A DNA stretch of 46,822 nt. Origin: Clostridia bacterium. Lineage in GTDB: Bacteria > Bacillota > Clostridia > Christensenellales > Borkfalkiaceae. The translations under genes and the position numbers were made by a program. The notes under the pieces are model-generated. The model was not told where the DNA came from. It saw only the letters and a list, made by a program, of their open reading frames with translations, and made no database searches. Each line of letters opens with the position of its first letter. Positions within the stretch are counted from its first letter, which is position 1. The stretch is taken from NCBI GenBank assembly GCA_017886575.1, contig JAGHJP010000044.1:1-46822 (forward strand), read 5' to 3'. Shown here piece after piece: positions 7,131-15,069 of the stretch.

Positions 7131-7802
7131 TTATATATTATAATTGCGCGCGCCGAAGAGGGAAGTGCCCAGCCGCACCATATTGCTGCCCCCTTCCAGG
7201 CAGAGTTTGTAGTCTCCGCTCATGCCCATGGAGAGGTAGGCGATGTTGTTGTCCTGCTTTTTGGCCTTGTCGAAGAGGGCGCGCATTTTGCGCACGAGGT
7301 CCAAAAGAAATTCCCGCTCGCCCGCGAGGGGGAGCATCGCCATGAACCCGCGTACGCGCAGTCCCGCCGTTTCGCATATCTTTTCATAGGCGGCGAAGGC
7401 GTCGGCATAGGCAAACCCGCTCTTGCTCTCTTCGCAGCCGATGTTGACCTCGACGAGCACGTCCGACGTGACGCCCGCGCGCAGCGAACGCTTTGCCAGC
7501 TCTTCGGCGAGCTCCATGCGGTCGCAGGACTGATAGAGATAGGTCTTGCCGACGAGGTATTTGATCTTATTGAGCTGCAAATGCCCGATGAAGTGCCGCT
7601 TGCCGCCCTGTACGGCGTCGTATTTGTCGCGGAATTCCTGCACGCGGTTCTCGCCGATATCGGTGATGCCCGCGCGGATGGCCTCGTTGATCTCCTCGGG
7701 CGTGCGCGTCTTGGTCGCCGCGACGAGGGTCACGGGCTCGTGAAAGCAGTTGCCCGCGGCAAGTTCGTTCAATGTGTTTTTTACGTTTTCGGTGATACTC
7801 AT
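7131..7802 (-). CDS. yggS: YggS family pyridoxal phosphate homeostasis protein
   Basis: A 223-residue single-domain PLP-binding protein of the YggS/PROSC/YlmE family, which buffers the PLP pool and affects amino acid and keto acid balance. The PLP lysine is K31 in VTLVAATKTRTPEE. Other family blocks are IGENRVQEF, HFIGHLQLNK, VEVNIG and the C-terminal SMGMSGDYKLCLEGGSNMVRLGTSLFG phosphate-binding region. The start at 7802 was taken from family alignment; it has no Shine-Dalgarno sequence, only an A-rich stretch. The palindrome-rich element at 7836-8085 separates it from leuB on the same strand. It may depend on leu-operon transcription or on a promoter I cannot identify. Confidence 0.9.
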   Translation of the reverse strand: MSITENVKNTLNELAAGNCFHEPVTLVAATKTRTPEEINEAIRAGITDIGENRVQEFRDKYDAVQGGKRHFIGHLQLNKIKYLVGKTYLYQSCDRMELAEELAKRSLRAGVTSDVLVEVNIGCEESKSGFAYADAFAAYEKICETAGLRVRGFMAMLPLAGEREFLLDLVRKMRALFDKAKKQDNNIAYLSMGMSGDYKLCLEGGSNMVRLGTSLFGARNYNI

Positions 7803-7835
7803 AATTTTTTTCGGATATGGCGCACGGTCGTGCGT

Positions 7836-8085
7836 AACTCGGGATTCCAAAGGGACGTTGTCCCTTTGGCAGGGTTTATAAGGGGCGGAGCCCCTTGGTG
7901 ATCAAGTGAACTCTGAAAGCAAGGCGTTGCCTTGCGCTATTTTATCGCCCGCCGGGCGATTTGACGCGGGCATGCCCGCATGGAGCGCGGAACTCCGTTC
8001 CGTTTTGTGAAGGCTACTGATTCGCAAAGGGCTTCGCCCTCTGCACTCCCACCAAAGGGATATTATCCCTTTGGAATCCCGAGTT
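7836..8085. mobile_element. 250-bp palindrome-rich element with 20-bp terminal inverted repeats (MITE-like)
   Basis: The ends are perfect 20-bp inverted repeats: AACTCGGGATTCCAAAGGGA at 7836-7855 and its complement at 8066-8085. Inside are eight short hairpins in tandem, several of them 7-base stem, 3-base loop, 7-base stem: 7847-7869, 7880-7896, 7919-7935, 7944-7960, 7966-7979 (GCGGGCATGCCCGC), 7988-8002, 8028-8040 and 8052-8074. No open frame fits it. It fills the space between leuB (ends 8099) and yggS (starts 7802). The structure suggests a non-autonomous mobile or REP/BIME-like element, or an RNA processing/termination region. No target-site duplication is evident. Confidence 0.6.
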
Positions 8086-8098
8086 TGCCCATCGTCGG

Positions 8099-9193
8099 TC
8101 ACGCCTTTTCGATGCTTTCGACGATCAGACGGCGCATTTCGCTGCCCTTGACCTGTTGCATGCCCGCGCTCATGATGTCGGCGGTGCGGTAGCCTTTGTC
8201 CAAAACTTTGTCCACGGCGCGTTCGATGGCTTTCGCCTCTTCGTTCAAACCGAAGGAATCGCGCAACATCATTGCGCCCGCCAACACGGTGGCGATGGGA
8301 TTGGCGATATCCATGCCCGCGATGTCGGGGGCGGAGCCGTGAATGGGCTCGTACAGCCCGCACTTGGTATCGCCGAGCGAGGAGGAGGACAGCATGCCAA
8401 TGGAACCGGTGATCATCGCCGCTTCGTCGGACAGGATGTCGCCGAAAATGTTGCTCGTCACGATGACGTCGAACTGCGAGGGATCCTTGACCAGCTGTTG
8501 CGCGGCGTTGTCCACCAGCATGTCGACCAGTTCCACGTCGGGGTAGTCCTTCGCCACTTCGTGCACCGTCTTTCTCCACAGGCGGGAGGAGTCGAGCACG
8601 TTCTCCTTGTCGATGGAAGTGACCTTCTTTCTCCTGCCGCGCGCCATTTCAAAGGCGATCTTAGCGATGCGCGTCACTTCCTTCACGGAGTATTGCTCGG
8701 TGTCCCAGGCGTATTCGCCCATATCCGGGTCGACGCCGCCGCCCCGCTTGCCGAAGTAGATGCCGCCGATGAGTTCGCGCACGATGACGAGGTCCATGCC
8801 CCTGTCCGCGATGTCCTTGCGCAGGGGGGAAGCGCCCGCCAGGGCGGGGAAGAGGCGGGCGGGGCGCACGTTGGAGTAGAGCCCCATCGCCTTGCGGATG
8901 CCCAGAAGTCCCGCCTCGGGACGTTTGTTGCCGGGCAGAGAGTTGATGAACGGGTCGTCCACCTTCGCGCCCACCGCGCCGAGCAGCACGGAGTCGGAGG
9001 CGAGGCACTTTTTCACCGTCTCCGCGGGCAGCGGTTCGCCCGTTTCCCGAATGGCGCAAGCGCCCATCAGGCAGTGCTCGAACTCAAATTCATGGCCGTA
9101 CAGCGAAGCGACCTTTTGCATCGCTTCCACGGCGGCGTCGGTGATCTCGGGGCCGATGCCGTCGCCTGCCAATACAACGATATGTTTCTTCAT
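8099..9193 (-). CDS. leuB: 3-isopropylmalate dehydrogenase
   Basis: A 364-residue LeuB, the NAD-dependent oxidative decarboxylase that turns 3-isopropylmalate into 2-oxoisocaproate in leucine synthesis. The family signatures are present: GDGIGPEITDAAVEAM at the N-terminus, RKAMGLYSNVRPARLFPAL (substrate arginines), RELIGGIYFGKRG, VTSIDKENVLDSSRLWRK (catalytic Lys region), VDNAAQQLVKDPSQFDVIVTSNIFGDILSDEAAMITGS and EPIHGSAPDIAGMDIANP. AAGGAG lies 11 bases before the ATG. It is the third gene of leuC-leuD-leuB, 63 bases after leuD, and is followed after 13 bases by the palindromic element. Confidence 0.96.
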   Translation of the reverse strand: MKKHIVVLAGDGIGPEITDAAVEAMQKVASLYGHEFEFEHCLMGACAIRETGEPLPAETVKKCLASDSVLLGAVGAKVDDPFINSLPGNKRPEAGLLGIRKAMGLYSNVRPARLFPALAGASPLRKDIADRGMDLVIVRELIGGIYFGKRGGGVDPDMGEYAWDTEQYSVKEVTRIAKIAFEMARGRRKKVTSIDKENVLDSSRLWRKTVHEVAKDYPDVELVDMLVDNAAQQLVKDPSQFDVIVTSNIFGDILSDEAAMITGSIGMLSSSSLGDTKCGLYEPIHGSAPDIAGMDIANPIATVLAGAMMLRDSFGLNEEAKAIERAVDKVLDKGYRTADIMSAGMQQVKGSEMRRLIVESIEKA

Positions 9194-9256
9194 AAGATGA
9201 TATGCTCCTTCAAATTGATGCCGCCCATGCCCGCAAACGGCGGGGAAAGGGAATGG

Positions 9257-9751
9257 TTATTTTTTTAAGTTTTTCTGAATGTGTTTCATCAGCCCGCCGT
9301 CGTCGATGATCTCCTGGATGAAGGGGGGGAAGGGCTCGGCTTTGAAGGACTTGCCCGTCGTTTCGTTGACGATGATCCCCGTCGAAAGGTCGCAGGAAAC
9401 GGTGTCGCCCGCGGAAATGTCCTTCACCGCTTCGGGGCATTCCAGGATGGGCAGCCCGATGTTGATGGAATTGCGGTAGAAGATGCGCGCGAAGGAGTTG
9501 GCGATGACGAGGGAGATTCCGCTCGCCTTGATGGCGATGGGGGCGTGTTCGCGCGAGGAGCCGCAGCCGAAATTGTCCGCCGCCACGATGATGTCCCCCT
9601 TCTGTACGTTCTTGACGAAGTCTTTGTCGATGTCCTCCATGCAGTGGGAGGCAAGCTCCGCTTCGGAAGTGGTGTTGAGGTAGCGCGCGGGGATGATGAC
9701 GTCCGTGTCCACGTCGTTGCCGTATTTGAAAACTCTGCCTTGTACTTTCAT
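9257..9751 (-). CDS. leuD: 3-isopropylmalate dehydratase small subunit
   Basis: A 164-residue LeuD, the swivelling small subunit of isopropylmalate isomerase. It shows the [14 protein letters not shown] start and the [40 protein letters not shown] block, which carries the catalytic SSRE and substrate-specificity loop. The short length matches the archaeal/clostridial type that pairs with a ~420-residue LeuC, as here. AAGGAG precedes the ATG. It lies 18 bases downstream of leuC in the same operon. Confidence 0.95.
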   Translation of the reverse strand: MKVQGRVFKYGNDVDTDVIIPARYLNTTSEAELASHCMEDIDKDFVKNVQKGDIIVAADNFGCGSSREHAPIAIKASGISLVIANSFARIFYRNSINIGLPILECPEAVKDISAGDTVSCDLSTGIIVNETTGKSFKAEPFPPFIQEIIDDGGLMKHIQKNLKK

Positions 9752-9769
9752 GCCGTTTTCTCCTTTGCC

Positions 9770-11029
9770 TTAAAGCATGTCGGGCGTGGCAATTTTGCCC
9801 GCCACCGCGCTCGCCGCCGCCACATAGGGGGAAGCGAGATAAATTTCGCTCGTGATGTGTCCCATGCGTCCCACGAAATTGCGGTTGGTCGTGGAAACGC
9901 ACCGCTCGTTCTCCGCCAGAATGCCCATGTGCCCGCCCAGGCAGGGGCCGCAGGTCGGCGTGGACACGACGGCGCCCGCGTTGATGAACGTTTCCACCAG
10001 CCCTTCCCTGACCGCCTGCAGGTAAACGGCTTGCGTGGCGGGGATGATGATGCAGCGCACCCGCTTCGCCACCTTTCTGCCCTTTAAGACCTCCGCCGCG
10101 ATGCGCAGGTCGGAGATGCGCCCGTTGGTGCACGAGCCGATGACCACCTGGTCGATTTTTCTATCGTCCCATTCGGCGGGCGTCCTGGTGTTTTCGGGCA
10201 GGTGCGGGAAGGACACGGTCGGCTCGAGTTTGCTCAGATCGATCTCGATGACCTTCTCGTAAGGAGCGTCCGCGTCGGCGGCATACTCGACGGGGGTACG
10301 CTTAAAGCGTCCCTGCATGTATGCCCGCGTCGCGTCGTCCACGGGGAAAATGCCGTTCTTCGCGCCCGCCTCGATCGCCATGTTGCAGATGGTGAAGCGG
10401 TCGTCCATGGAGAGGTGTTGAATGCCGTCCCCCGAAAATTCCATGGACTTGTACAGTGCGCCGTCCACGCCGATCATGCCGATGATGTGCAGGATGATGT
10501 CCTTGCCCGTGATATACTTCGCGGGCTTGTTTTTCAGCACGAAGGAGATTGCCGCGGGGACTTTGAACCAGGCGTTTCCCGTCATCATGCCCGCCGCCAT
10601 GTCCGTCGAGCCGACGCCCGTGGAGAAGGCGCCCAGAGCGCCGTAAGTGCAGGTATGCGAATCGGCGCCGATGACCAGGTCGCCCGCGCCGACCAGACCC
10701 TGTTCGGGCAGCAGGGCGTGCTCGATGCCCATTTGTCCCACGTCGAAGAAGTTTTCAATGCCCTGCGCGTCCGCAAAGTCGCGCACCGTCTTGCACTGCA
10801 TGGCGGCTTTTATGTCTTTGTTGGGCGTAAAGTGATCCATGACCAGCGCGACCCTGCCCGGGCAGGCGACGCACGTTGCGCCCGCCTTGCCGAATTCCTT
10901 GATGGCGACGGGGGCGGTGATGTCGTTGGCGAGCACCATATCCAGTTTCGCCTCGATCAGTTGTCCCGCCTTCACGCTCTGCATGCCCGCGTGCGCCGCT
11001 AAAATTTTCTGCGACATCGTCATTCCCAT
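9770..11029 (-). CDS. leuC: 3-isopropylmalate dehydratase large subunit
   Basis: A 419-residue LeuC of the short homoaconitase-like class, the 4Fe-4S aconitase-fold subunit that isomerises 2- to 3-isopropylmalate. Cluster cysteines are seen in [17 protein letters not shown] (near 300) and in [14 protein letters not shown] (CxxC, near 360). [11 protein letters not shown] and [25 protein letters not shown] are the expected active-site blocks. GAGGT lies about 8 bases before the ATG; two further in-frame ATGs follow within five codons. It opens the leuCDB operon, driven by the promoter at 11073-11101. leuA is not in the window. Confidence 0.95.
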   Translation of the reverse strand: MGMTMSQKILAAHAGMQSVKAGQLIEAKLDMVLANDITAPVAIKEFGKAGATCVACPGRVALVMDHFTPNKDIKAAMQCKTVRDFADAQGIENFFDVGQMGIEHALLPEQGLVGAGDLVIGADSHTCTYGALGAFSTGVGSTDMAAGMMTGNAWFKVPAAISFVLKNKPAKYITGKDIILHIIGMIGVDGALYKSMEFSGDGIQHLSMDDRFTICNMAIEAGAKNGIFPVDDATRAYMQGRFKRTPVEYAADADAPYEKVIEIDLSKLEPTVSFPHLPENTRTPAEWDDRKIDQVVIGSCTNGRISDLRIAAEVLKGRKVAKRVRCIIIPATQAVYLQAVREGLVETFINAGAVVSTPTCGPCLGGHMGILAENERCVSTTNRNFVGRMGHITSEIYLASPYVAAASAVAGKIATPDML

Positions 11030-11072
11030 AAAACGTTACCTCGCATTTGTCATAAAATTTTTATACCGTTTT

Positions 11073-11101
11073 ATTTTATCATTTTTGCGCCCGCCTGTCA
11101 A
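11073..11101 (-). promoter_or_regulatory. Promoter of the leuCDB operon
   Basis: Minus strand TTGACA (11101-11096), 17 bases, TAAAAT (11078-11073). The leader to leuC is only about 40 bases, too short for a T-box riboswitch. Confidence 0.7.
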
Positions 11102-11254
11102 GTAAATACGGTCGCCCGCGCGCGGGGGGCGGGGCGGCGGCGTAAAAATCGGGTGAAAAACGTGCGAAAAGCGGAAAAATTTTTTCAAAATAAACCCGCC
11201 GCGGGCACAAGCCGTGCCCGCGGCGGTGAAGGCGTAAAATTTTCGCTTGTTCCG

Positions 11255-12025
11255 TCAGATGGCGGTATAGCCGCCGTCCACGGCGATGTTCTGCCCGTTC
11301 ACATAGGACGAAGCGGGCGAGGCGAGAAAGAGCGCGCAGGTGTCCAACTCGCCCTCTTTGCCGTAGCGTCCGAGGGGAATGGCGCCCTTGGCGTAGGCGG
11401 CAAACCAGTCCGTTTCCAGCGTGTCCTTGGTGAGGGGCGTCCAGAAATACCCGGGGCAGATGGAGTTGACGGTGATGCCGTCCTTGCCCCATTCGGCGGC
11501 GAGCGCGCGGGTCAGGTTGACCACGCCGCCCTTGGCGGCATGATAGGGGGCGCAGGTCGCAGCCATGTTGCCCACCAGGCCGTACATGGACGCGATGTTG
11601 ATGATGCGCCCTTACTTCCTTTTCAGCATCTCTTTGGCGAACTCCCGCGCACAGACGAAGGAGCCGAAGAGGTCGATCTTCAGTTCGTTGTTGAACTGCT
11701 CGTCGGTGATGTCCACGGCGGGGGCGACGGCGCCCGTGCCCGCGTTGTTCACCAGAATGTCCACCCTGCCGAAGGCGTCCATGGTCGCCTTGACCGCCGC
11801 CTTCACGGCTTCGGTGTCCGTGATGTCGCAGGGGATGGCGAGGGCCTTCACGCCGAATTCCTTTTCGATCGCCGCGGCGTTTTCGTCGAGCAGGTTCTTC
11901 CGCCTGGCGATGAGCACGATGTTTGCGCCCTGCGAGGCGAACGCCTTCGCCATCTGCACCCCGAGCCCCGTGGAAGCGCCCGTCACGACGGCAACTTGTC
12001 CCGTCAGGTCAAAATAGTTTTTCAT
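11255..12025 (-). pseudogene. SDR family oxidoreductase interrupted by one in-frame TAA
   Basis: A short-chain dehydrogenase/reductase gene of about 255 codons. The first part (12025-11612) has the Rossmann motif VVTGASTGLGVQMAKAFA and the NNAG motif (VDILVNNAGTG). It then meets TAA at 11614-11612, in AAG TAA GGG CGC. The same frame continues without shift as GRIINIASMYGLVGN, with the catalytic YxxxK in APYHAAKGGVVNLTRAL, SICPGYFWTPLT and the C-terminal SSYVNGQNIAVDGGYT. So a single nonsense codon splits an otherwise intact enzyme, at a place where homologues have one ordinary residue before GRIINIAS. The ATG at 12025 has GGAGG 10 bases upstream, and a consensus promoter is intact. Closest in pattern to gluconate 5-dehydrogenase-like SDRs; substrate unknown. 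Confidence 0.85.
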
Positions 12026-12077
12026 GTCTTTCATTCCTCCGTACCGATGATTTTGCGATTTTGTTAAATCATTATCA

Positions 12078-12106
12078 ATTATACCGCAAAACGGCGGGAA
12101 TGTCAA
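12078..12106 (-). promoter_or_regulatory. Consensus promoter of the interrupted SDR gene
   Basis: Minus strand TTGACA (12106-12101), 17 bases, TATAAT (12083-12078), an exact consensus. Downstream the sequence TGATAATGATT weakly resembles part of a Fur/PerR-type box. Confidence 0.75.
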
Positions 12107-12195
12107 AGGATGTTTGCCCGAAGAATGTCAAAAACGGTTAAAATTCTGCAATTTTTCAGTGAAAATTTTTCAGTCCTCCCGCTTGCGGCAGTATG

Positions 12196-12726
12196 TCACA
12201 ACTTCCGCTCCGCAAAGACGTTGCCGCCGAGGTCCTTCCACGCCGCGGCGCCGTTTTCCAGGATCAGATAGGAGTGCGGGGAGTTCTCCTTGGGCAGGGA
12301 AACGCTGCCGCAGTTGAGGTACAGGTAGCCGTCCCGCTCTTCCGCCTTGGGCACATGCGTGTGCCCGCACAGCAGAATGTCGCCGCTTTGCAGGGGCGGC
12401 GGGTCCTTGTGCCCGTGGGCGCAACAGACCGTCCTTCCTTCCCAGAAGAGCACGGCGTATTCGGCGAGGACGGGGAAGGGCAGCACCATCTGGTCCACTT
12501 CGGCTTCGCAGTTGCCCCGCACGCAGAGGGGCGCGGGGGCAAGAGCGGAGAGCAGCGATATGACCTTCTTGGGCGCATACCCTTCGGGCAGGTCGTTGCG
12601 CGGCCCGTGGTATAAGAGATCGCCGAGCAGCACCACCCGCGCGGGGCACTCCGCTTTGATCCGGTCTATCAGTTTTTCGGTGTAAAGCGCCGACCCGTGC
12701 AGGTCGGAGGCGATCAGCAGTTTCAT
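12196..12726 (-). CDS. YfcE family metallophosphoesterase
   Basis: A 176-residue calcineurin-like phosphoesterase of the YfcE/MJ0936 type, small phosphodiesterases that use two divalent metals. Metal ligands sit in MKLLIASDLHGS (DxH), VVLLGDLLYHGP (GD), VRGNCEAEVD (GNCE, in place of the usual GNCD), CCAHGHKD and ILLCGHTHVPK (GHTH), with LNCGSVSLPK near the end. The physiological substrate is not known for most members. AAGGAG precedes the ATG at 12726. The start overlaps the stop of the HAD gene (ATGA), indicating translational coupling in a three-gene operon. Confidence 0.9.
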   Translation of the reverse strand: MKLLIASDLHGSALYTEKLIDRIKAECPARVVLLGDLLYHGPRNDLPEGYAPKKVISLLSALAPAPLCVRGNCEAEVDQMVLPFPVLAEYAVLFWEGRTVCCAHGHKDPPPLQSGDILLCGHTHVPKAEERDGYLYLNCGSVSLPKENSPHSYLILENGAAAWKDLGGNVFAERKL

Positions 12727-13523
12727 GCGTTTTCTCCTTCCAGAATGGCTTTTATTTTCTGCATCGCACCCTTTTCGGCGTTGGAGGGGATGATGTTGCC
12801 GATTTGTTCTTTCAAAGCGGGAAAACCGTTCTCGGGGACATAGGCATGCCTGCAGGCAAGCAGCATTTCCAGGTCGTTCATATAGTCGCCGAACGCCGCG
12901 CACTCCTCCCGTTCGATGTGAAAATAATTTTGTGCAAATTTCATCGCGTTGCCCTTGTTTGTTTCGGGCATGGATATGTCCGTCCATACCTTTCCCGAAA
13001 CGATGACCCTTAAAGAGGGCAGCAGGGCGGGCAGCGCCCTGCCCGAAAAGAGCGCCGCGCCGCGGCGGTCATAGACTGCCACTTTGCAGACCGCGTCCCT
13101 TTCGGGGCAGTTCTCCAAATTTCCGAGCCGGCGGAAGCGGGGATAGTATTTGGCGCATTCGGCGACGAAGGGGGGATAGTCCGCGTCGGTGTACGCCCCT
13201 TCGGCGCAGCAGAGCAGGGGGTACGCCCCCTCCTGCGAGCGTACCGCCCGCAAAATGCCGTTCAGCCTGTCGGCGGGCAGCGTCTTTGCAAAGAGCCGCT
13301 CGCCCCGGTAGTAGACGAGCGCGCCGTTTTCGGCGATGAAGAGGACGTCCTCTTCCACGGGAGAAAAAAGCCGCCGCAGGCTTTCGTACTGTCTGCCGCT
13401 GGCGACCGTGAAGAGAATGCCGCGCGCGGTCATTTCCCGCACGAGGGAAAAGATTTCCGACGGCAGAGAGCCGTCGGGAAGAAGCAAAGTTCCGTCCAGA
13501 TCGGACGCGATGAGCCTGATCAT
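12723..13523 (-). CDS. HAD superfamily (Cof-type) sugar-phosphate phosphatase
   Basis: A 266-residue Cof/YidA-like HAD hydrolase (class IIB). Motif I is LIASDLDGTLLLPDG (nucleophile Asp near residue 8), motif II is FTVASGRQYESL, motif III includes the NKGNAM lysine, and motif IV is AAFGDYMNDLEMLL. Such enzymes dephosphorylate sugar phosphates or flavin/PLP precursors with broad specificity. It overlaps its neighbours by 4 bases at both ends (ATGA at 13520-13523 and at 12723-12726). The ATG at 13523 follows directly from that overlap. Confidence 0.92.
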   Translation of the reverse strand: MIRLIASDLDGTLLLPDGSLPSEIFSLVREMTARGILFTVASGRQYESLRRLFSPVEEDVLFIAENGALVYYRGERLFAKTLPADRLNGILRAVRSQEGAYPLLCCAEGAYTDADYPPFVAECAKYYPRFRRLGNLENCPERDAVCKVAVYDRRGAALFSGRALPALLPSLRVIVSGKVWTDISMPETNKGNAMKFAQNYFHIEREECAAFGDYMNDLEMLLACRHAYVPENGFPALKEQIGNIIPSNAEKGAMQKIKAILEGENA

Positions 13524-14551
13524 AGTTTTCCGTAGCAGTCGATGACGGTCAGGTTGATGTTGTGGTCGGTGCCCCGCTCGGCGGCGCTGTCGGCGTAAGC
13601 CCTGGGCAGTTCGTCCAGGGGATAGGTGCGGCGGGAAAAGCGTTCCACGTCCACCGCTTTGTTGGCAAGCAGGTTGACGGCGGAGGAGATGTTCTCCGTG
13701 GCGTCGCTCACACCGATGATGTGGAGCTGTTTTCTGAGCGCCATTTCCAGGTTGACCTGGAGATTTTGGGGGGCGAAGCCGCAGAACACCACCGTCTTTT
13801 CGGGCGCCGTCACGCGGAAAGCGACGTTGTTTACGACGGCGTTGCCCGAAGCGACGTAGATCGCTCCGTCGGCAAACGCCGCGCCCGTGATGGCGTTGAT
13901 GTTCGCGTCGAGGTTTTCGTCGTTGAGGAAGGCATAGGTGACGCCGCACTGGCGGGCAAATTCCAGCCGCGTGGTGCGGCTGTCGATGAGGACGGGAACC
14001 GCCTGGTAATAGACCAAAAGCTGGCAGAGAATGACGCCGAGGGCGGTGGCGCCGACCACGGCGATGTACTTCCCCTTGATCTCTCCGATCTTGTCGAGCG
14101 CCGTTTCGGCGAGGGCGATGAGATAGGTATAGAGCGCCGTTTCGTTGGACACCGATTCGGGCAGCGCGCAGAGGTTATCCGTAGAGATGTTCACATACGG
14201 TGCGAGAAAGCCGTCGCAGGTCTGCCCCGCGATCTTGACGCTCTCCATGCCGAGAAGGGGGGTGGAGTCGCCGCGGAAAGCCTTGTCGGGAAAGACGGGG
14301 TTCAAAAACACGCGGTTTCCCTTTTCCGCCGCGCACGCGCCGTTCTCTTCGATGGCGGTGATCTTGCCGACGGCGAAGCGTCCGGGGATCAGGGGAAAAG
14401 CGGCGTTCATGACGCCGTCGTACACCATCGCGTCGAAGGAGTTCAGAAGCACGTTGAAAATTTTGACGCGCGCTTCTCCGGTTTTGAGCGGCGCCTCGCT
14501 TTGTTCGAATTCTTTGAATTCTCCGGGGGCGATCAGATGCCAGGTTTTCAT
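13520..14551 (-). CDS. Alcohol dehydrogenase-like MDR protein lacking zinc ligands
   Basis: A 343-residue medium-chain dehydrogenase/reductase. The N-terminal GroES-like domain reads NVLLNSFDAMVYDG ... LIPGRFAVGKITAI, where zinc enzymes have Cys and GHE. The catalytic zinc ligands and the four-cysteine structural zinc loop are therefore absent. The nucleotide-binding fold starts at KYIAVVGATALGVILCQLL (near residue 160), with the NAD(P)-contacting acidic end VLIDSRTTRLEFA. It is probably a zinc-independent reductase, or has lost classical activity. It heads the operon MDR-HAD-phosphoesterase. AAGAAGG lies before the ATG, and a promoter is at 14611-14639. Substrate unknown. Confidence 0.8.
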   Translation of the reverse strand: MKTWHLIAPGEFKEFEQSEAPLKTGEARVKIFNVLLNSFDAMVYDGVMNAAFPLIPGRFAVGKITAIEENGACAAEKGNRVFLNPVFPDKAFRGDSTPLLGMESVKIAGQTCDGFLAPYVNISTDNLCALPESVSNETALYTYLIALAETALDKIGEIKGKYIAVVGATALGVILCQLLVYYQAVPVLIDSRTTRLEFARQCGVTYAFLNDENLDANINAITGAAFADGAIYVASGNAVVNNVAFRVTAPEKTVVFCGFAPQNLQVNLEMALRKQLHIIGVSDATENISSAVNLLANKAVDVERFSRRTYPLDELPRAYADSAAERGTDHNINLTVIDCYGKL

Positions 14552-14610
14552 GGTTTACCTTCTTACGGCCTCCGCCGATTGCAGGGTGCGGGGGCACGAT
14601 ATTTAATTAT

Positions 14611-14639
14611 AGTATATCTTAAAAAAAACATTTTTGCAA
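14611..14639 (-). promoter_or_regulatory. Promoter of the MDR-HAD-phosphoesterase operon
   Basis: Minus strand TTGCAA (14639-14634), 17 bases, TATACT (14616-14611), with an overlapping TATAAT five bases later. Divergent from rpmE. Confidence 0.55.
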
Positions 14640-14729
14640 TAATTTTTCCCTCGGTTTTTTTGTTTGGCGGAAAAATAGCCGAAAATGCCAAAAAATTTGC
14701 AAAGATTTCGGGATACAGGCTCAAAAAAG

Positions 14730-14758
14730 TTGACGAAATGGGAAAAAGGGAATATAAT
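14730..14758 (+). promoter_or_regulatory. Promoter of rpmE
   Basis: TTGACG (14730-14735), 17 bases, TATAAT (14753-14758). The leader is about 27 bases and carries AGGT before the ATG. Confidence 0.8.
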
Positions 14759-14791
14759 AGACAGGCAAAATAAACAGCGAGGTGCGAGATA

Positions 14792-14995
14792 ATGAAAGCT
14801 GATATACATCCCAAATATCACAAAGTTCAAGTTGTCTGTGCATGCGGCGCCACCTTCGAGACCGGCACCACCAAAGATGTCGATGTCCTGAAAGTGGATG
14901 TTTGCAGCGCGTGCCACCCGTTCTTCACGGGTAAGCAGAAACTTGTCGATACCGGTGGACGTGTTGATAAATTCAAAAAGAGATACGGAATCTGA
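14792..14995 (+). CDS. rpmE: 50S ribosomal protein L31
   Basis: A 67-residue L31 of the zinc-binding type (C+ form). It begins [10 protein letters not shown] and has the CxC (VVCACGA) and CxxC ([12 protein letters not shown]) zinc ligands, then the conserved [12 protein letters not shown] end. It is part of the large ribosomal subunit near the inter-subunit bridge. The zinc-ligand form is normal when zinc is sufficient. It stands first in the rpmE, DUF1385-PrmC, prfA cluster, a translation-related neighbourhood common in Firmicutes, though a terminator-like hairpin follows it. Confidence 0.97.
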   Translation: MKADIHPKYHKVQVVCACGATFETGTTKDVDVLKVDVCSACHPFFTGKQKLVDTGGRVDKFKKRYGI

Positions 14996-15010
14996 AATCG
15001 ACGAACCGAA

Positions 15011-15048
15011 GCCTCAAGTTGATCTTGGGGCTGTTTTCATATATTTTT
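15011..15048 (+). terminator. Intrinsic terminator after rpmE
   Basis: GCCTCAAG (15011-15018) pairs with CTTGGGGC (15024-15031) with one T-G pair and a 5-base loop, followed by a T-rich stretch. Probably partial, since the next gene starts only 22 bases later and shows no clear promoter. Confidence 0.6.
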
Positions 15049-15069
15049 ATGTTTTCGCGGGGATGAACG

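Noticed and set aside
5753-7345. 530-codon plus-strand frame over citrate synthase and yggS
   Set aside because: Antisense shadow rich in Val/His/Gly; real enzymes lie on the other strand.
11030-11110. T-box or other leucine riboswitch before leuC
   Set aside because: The leader is only about 40 bases and lacks T-box features.
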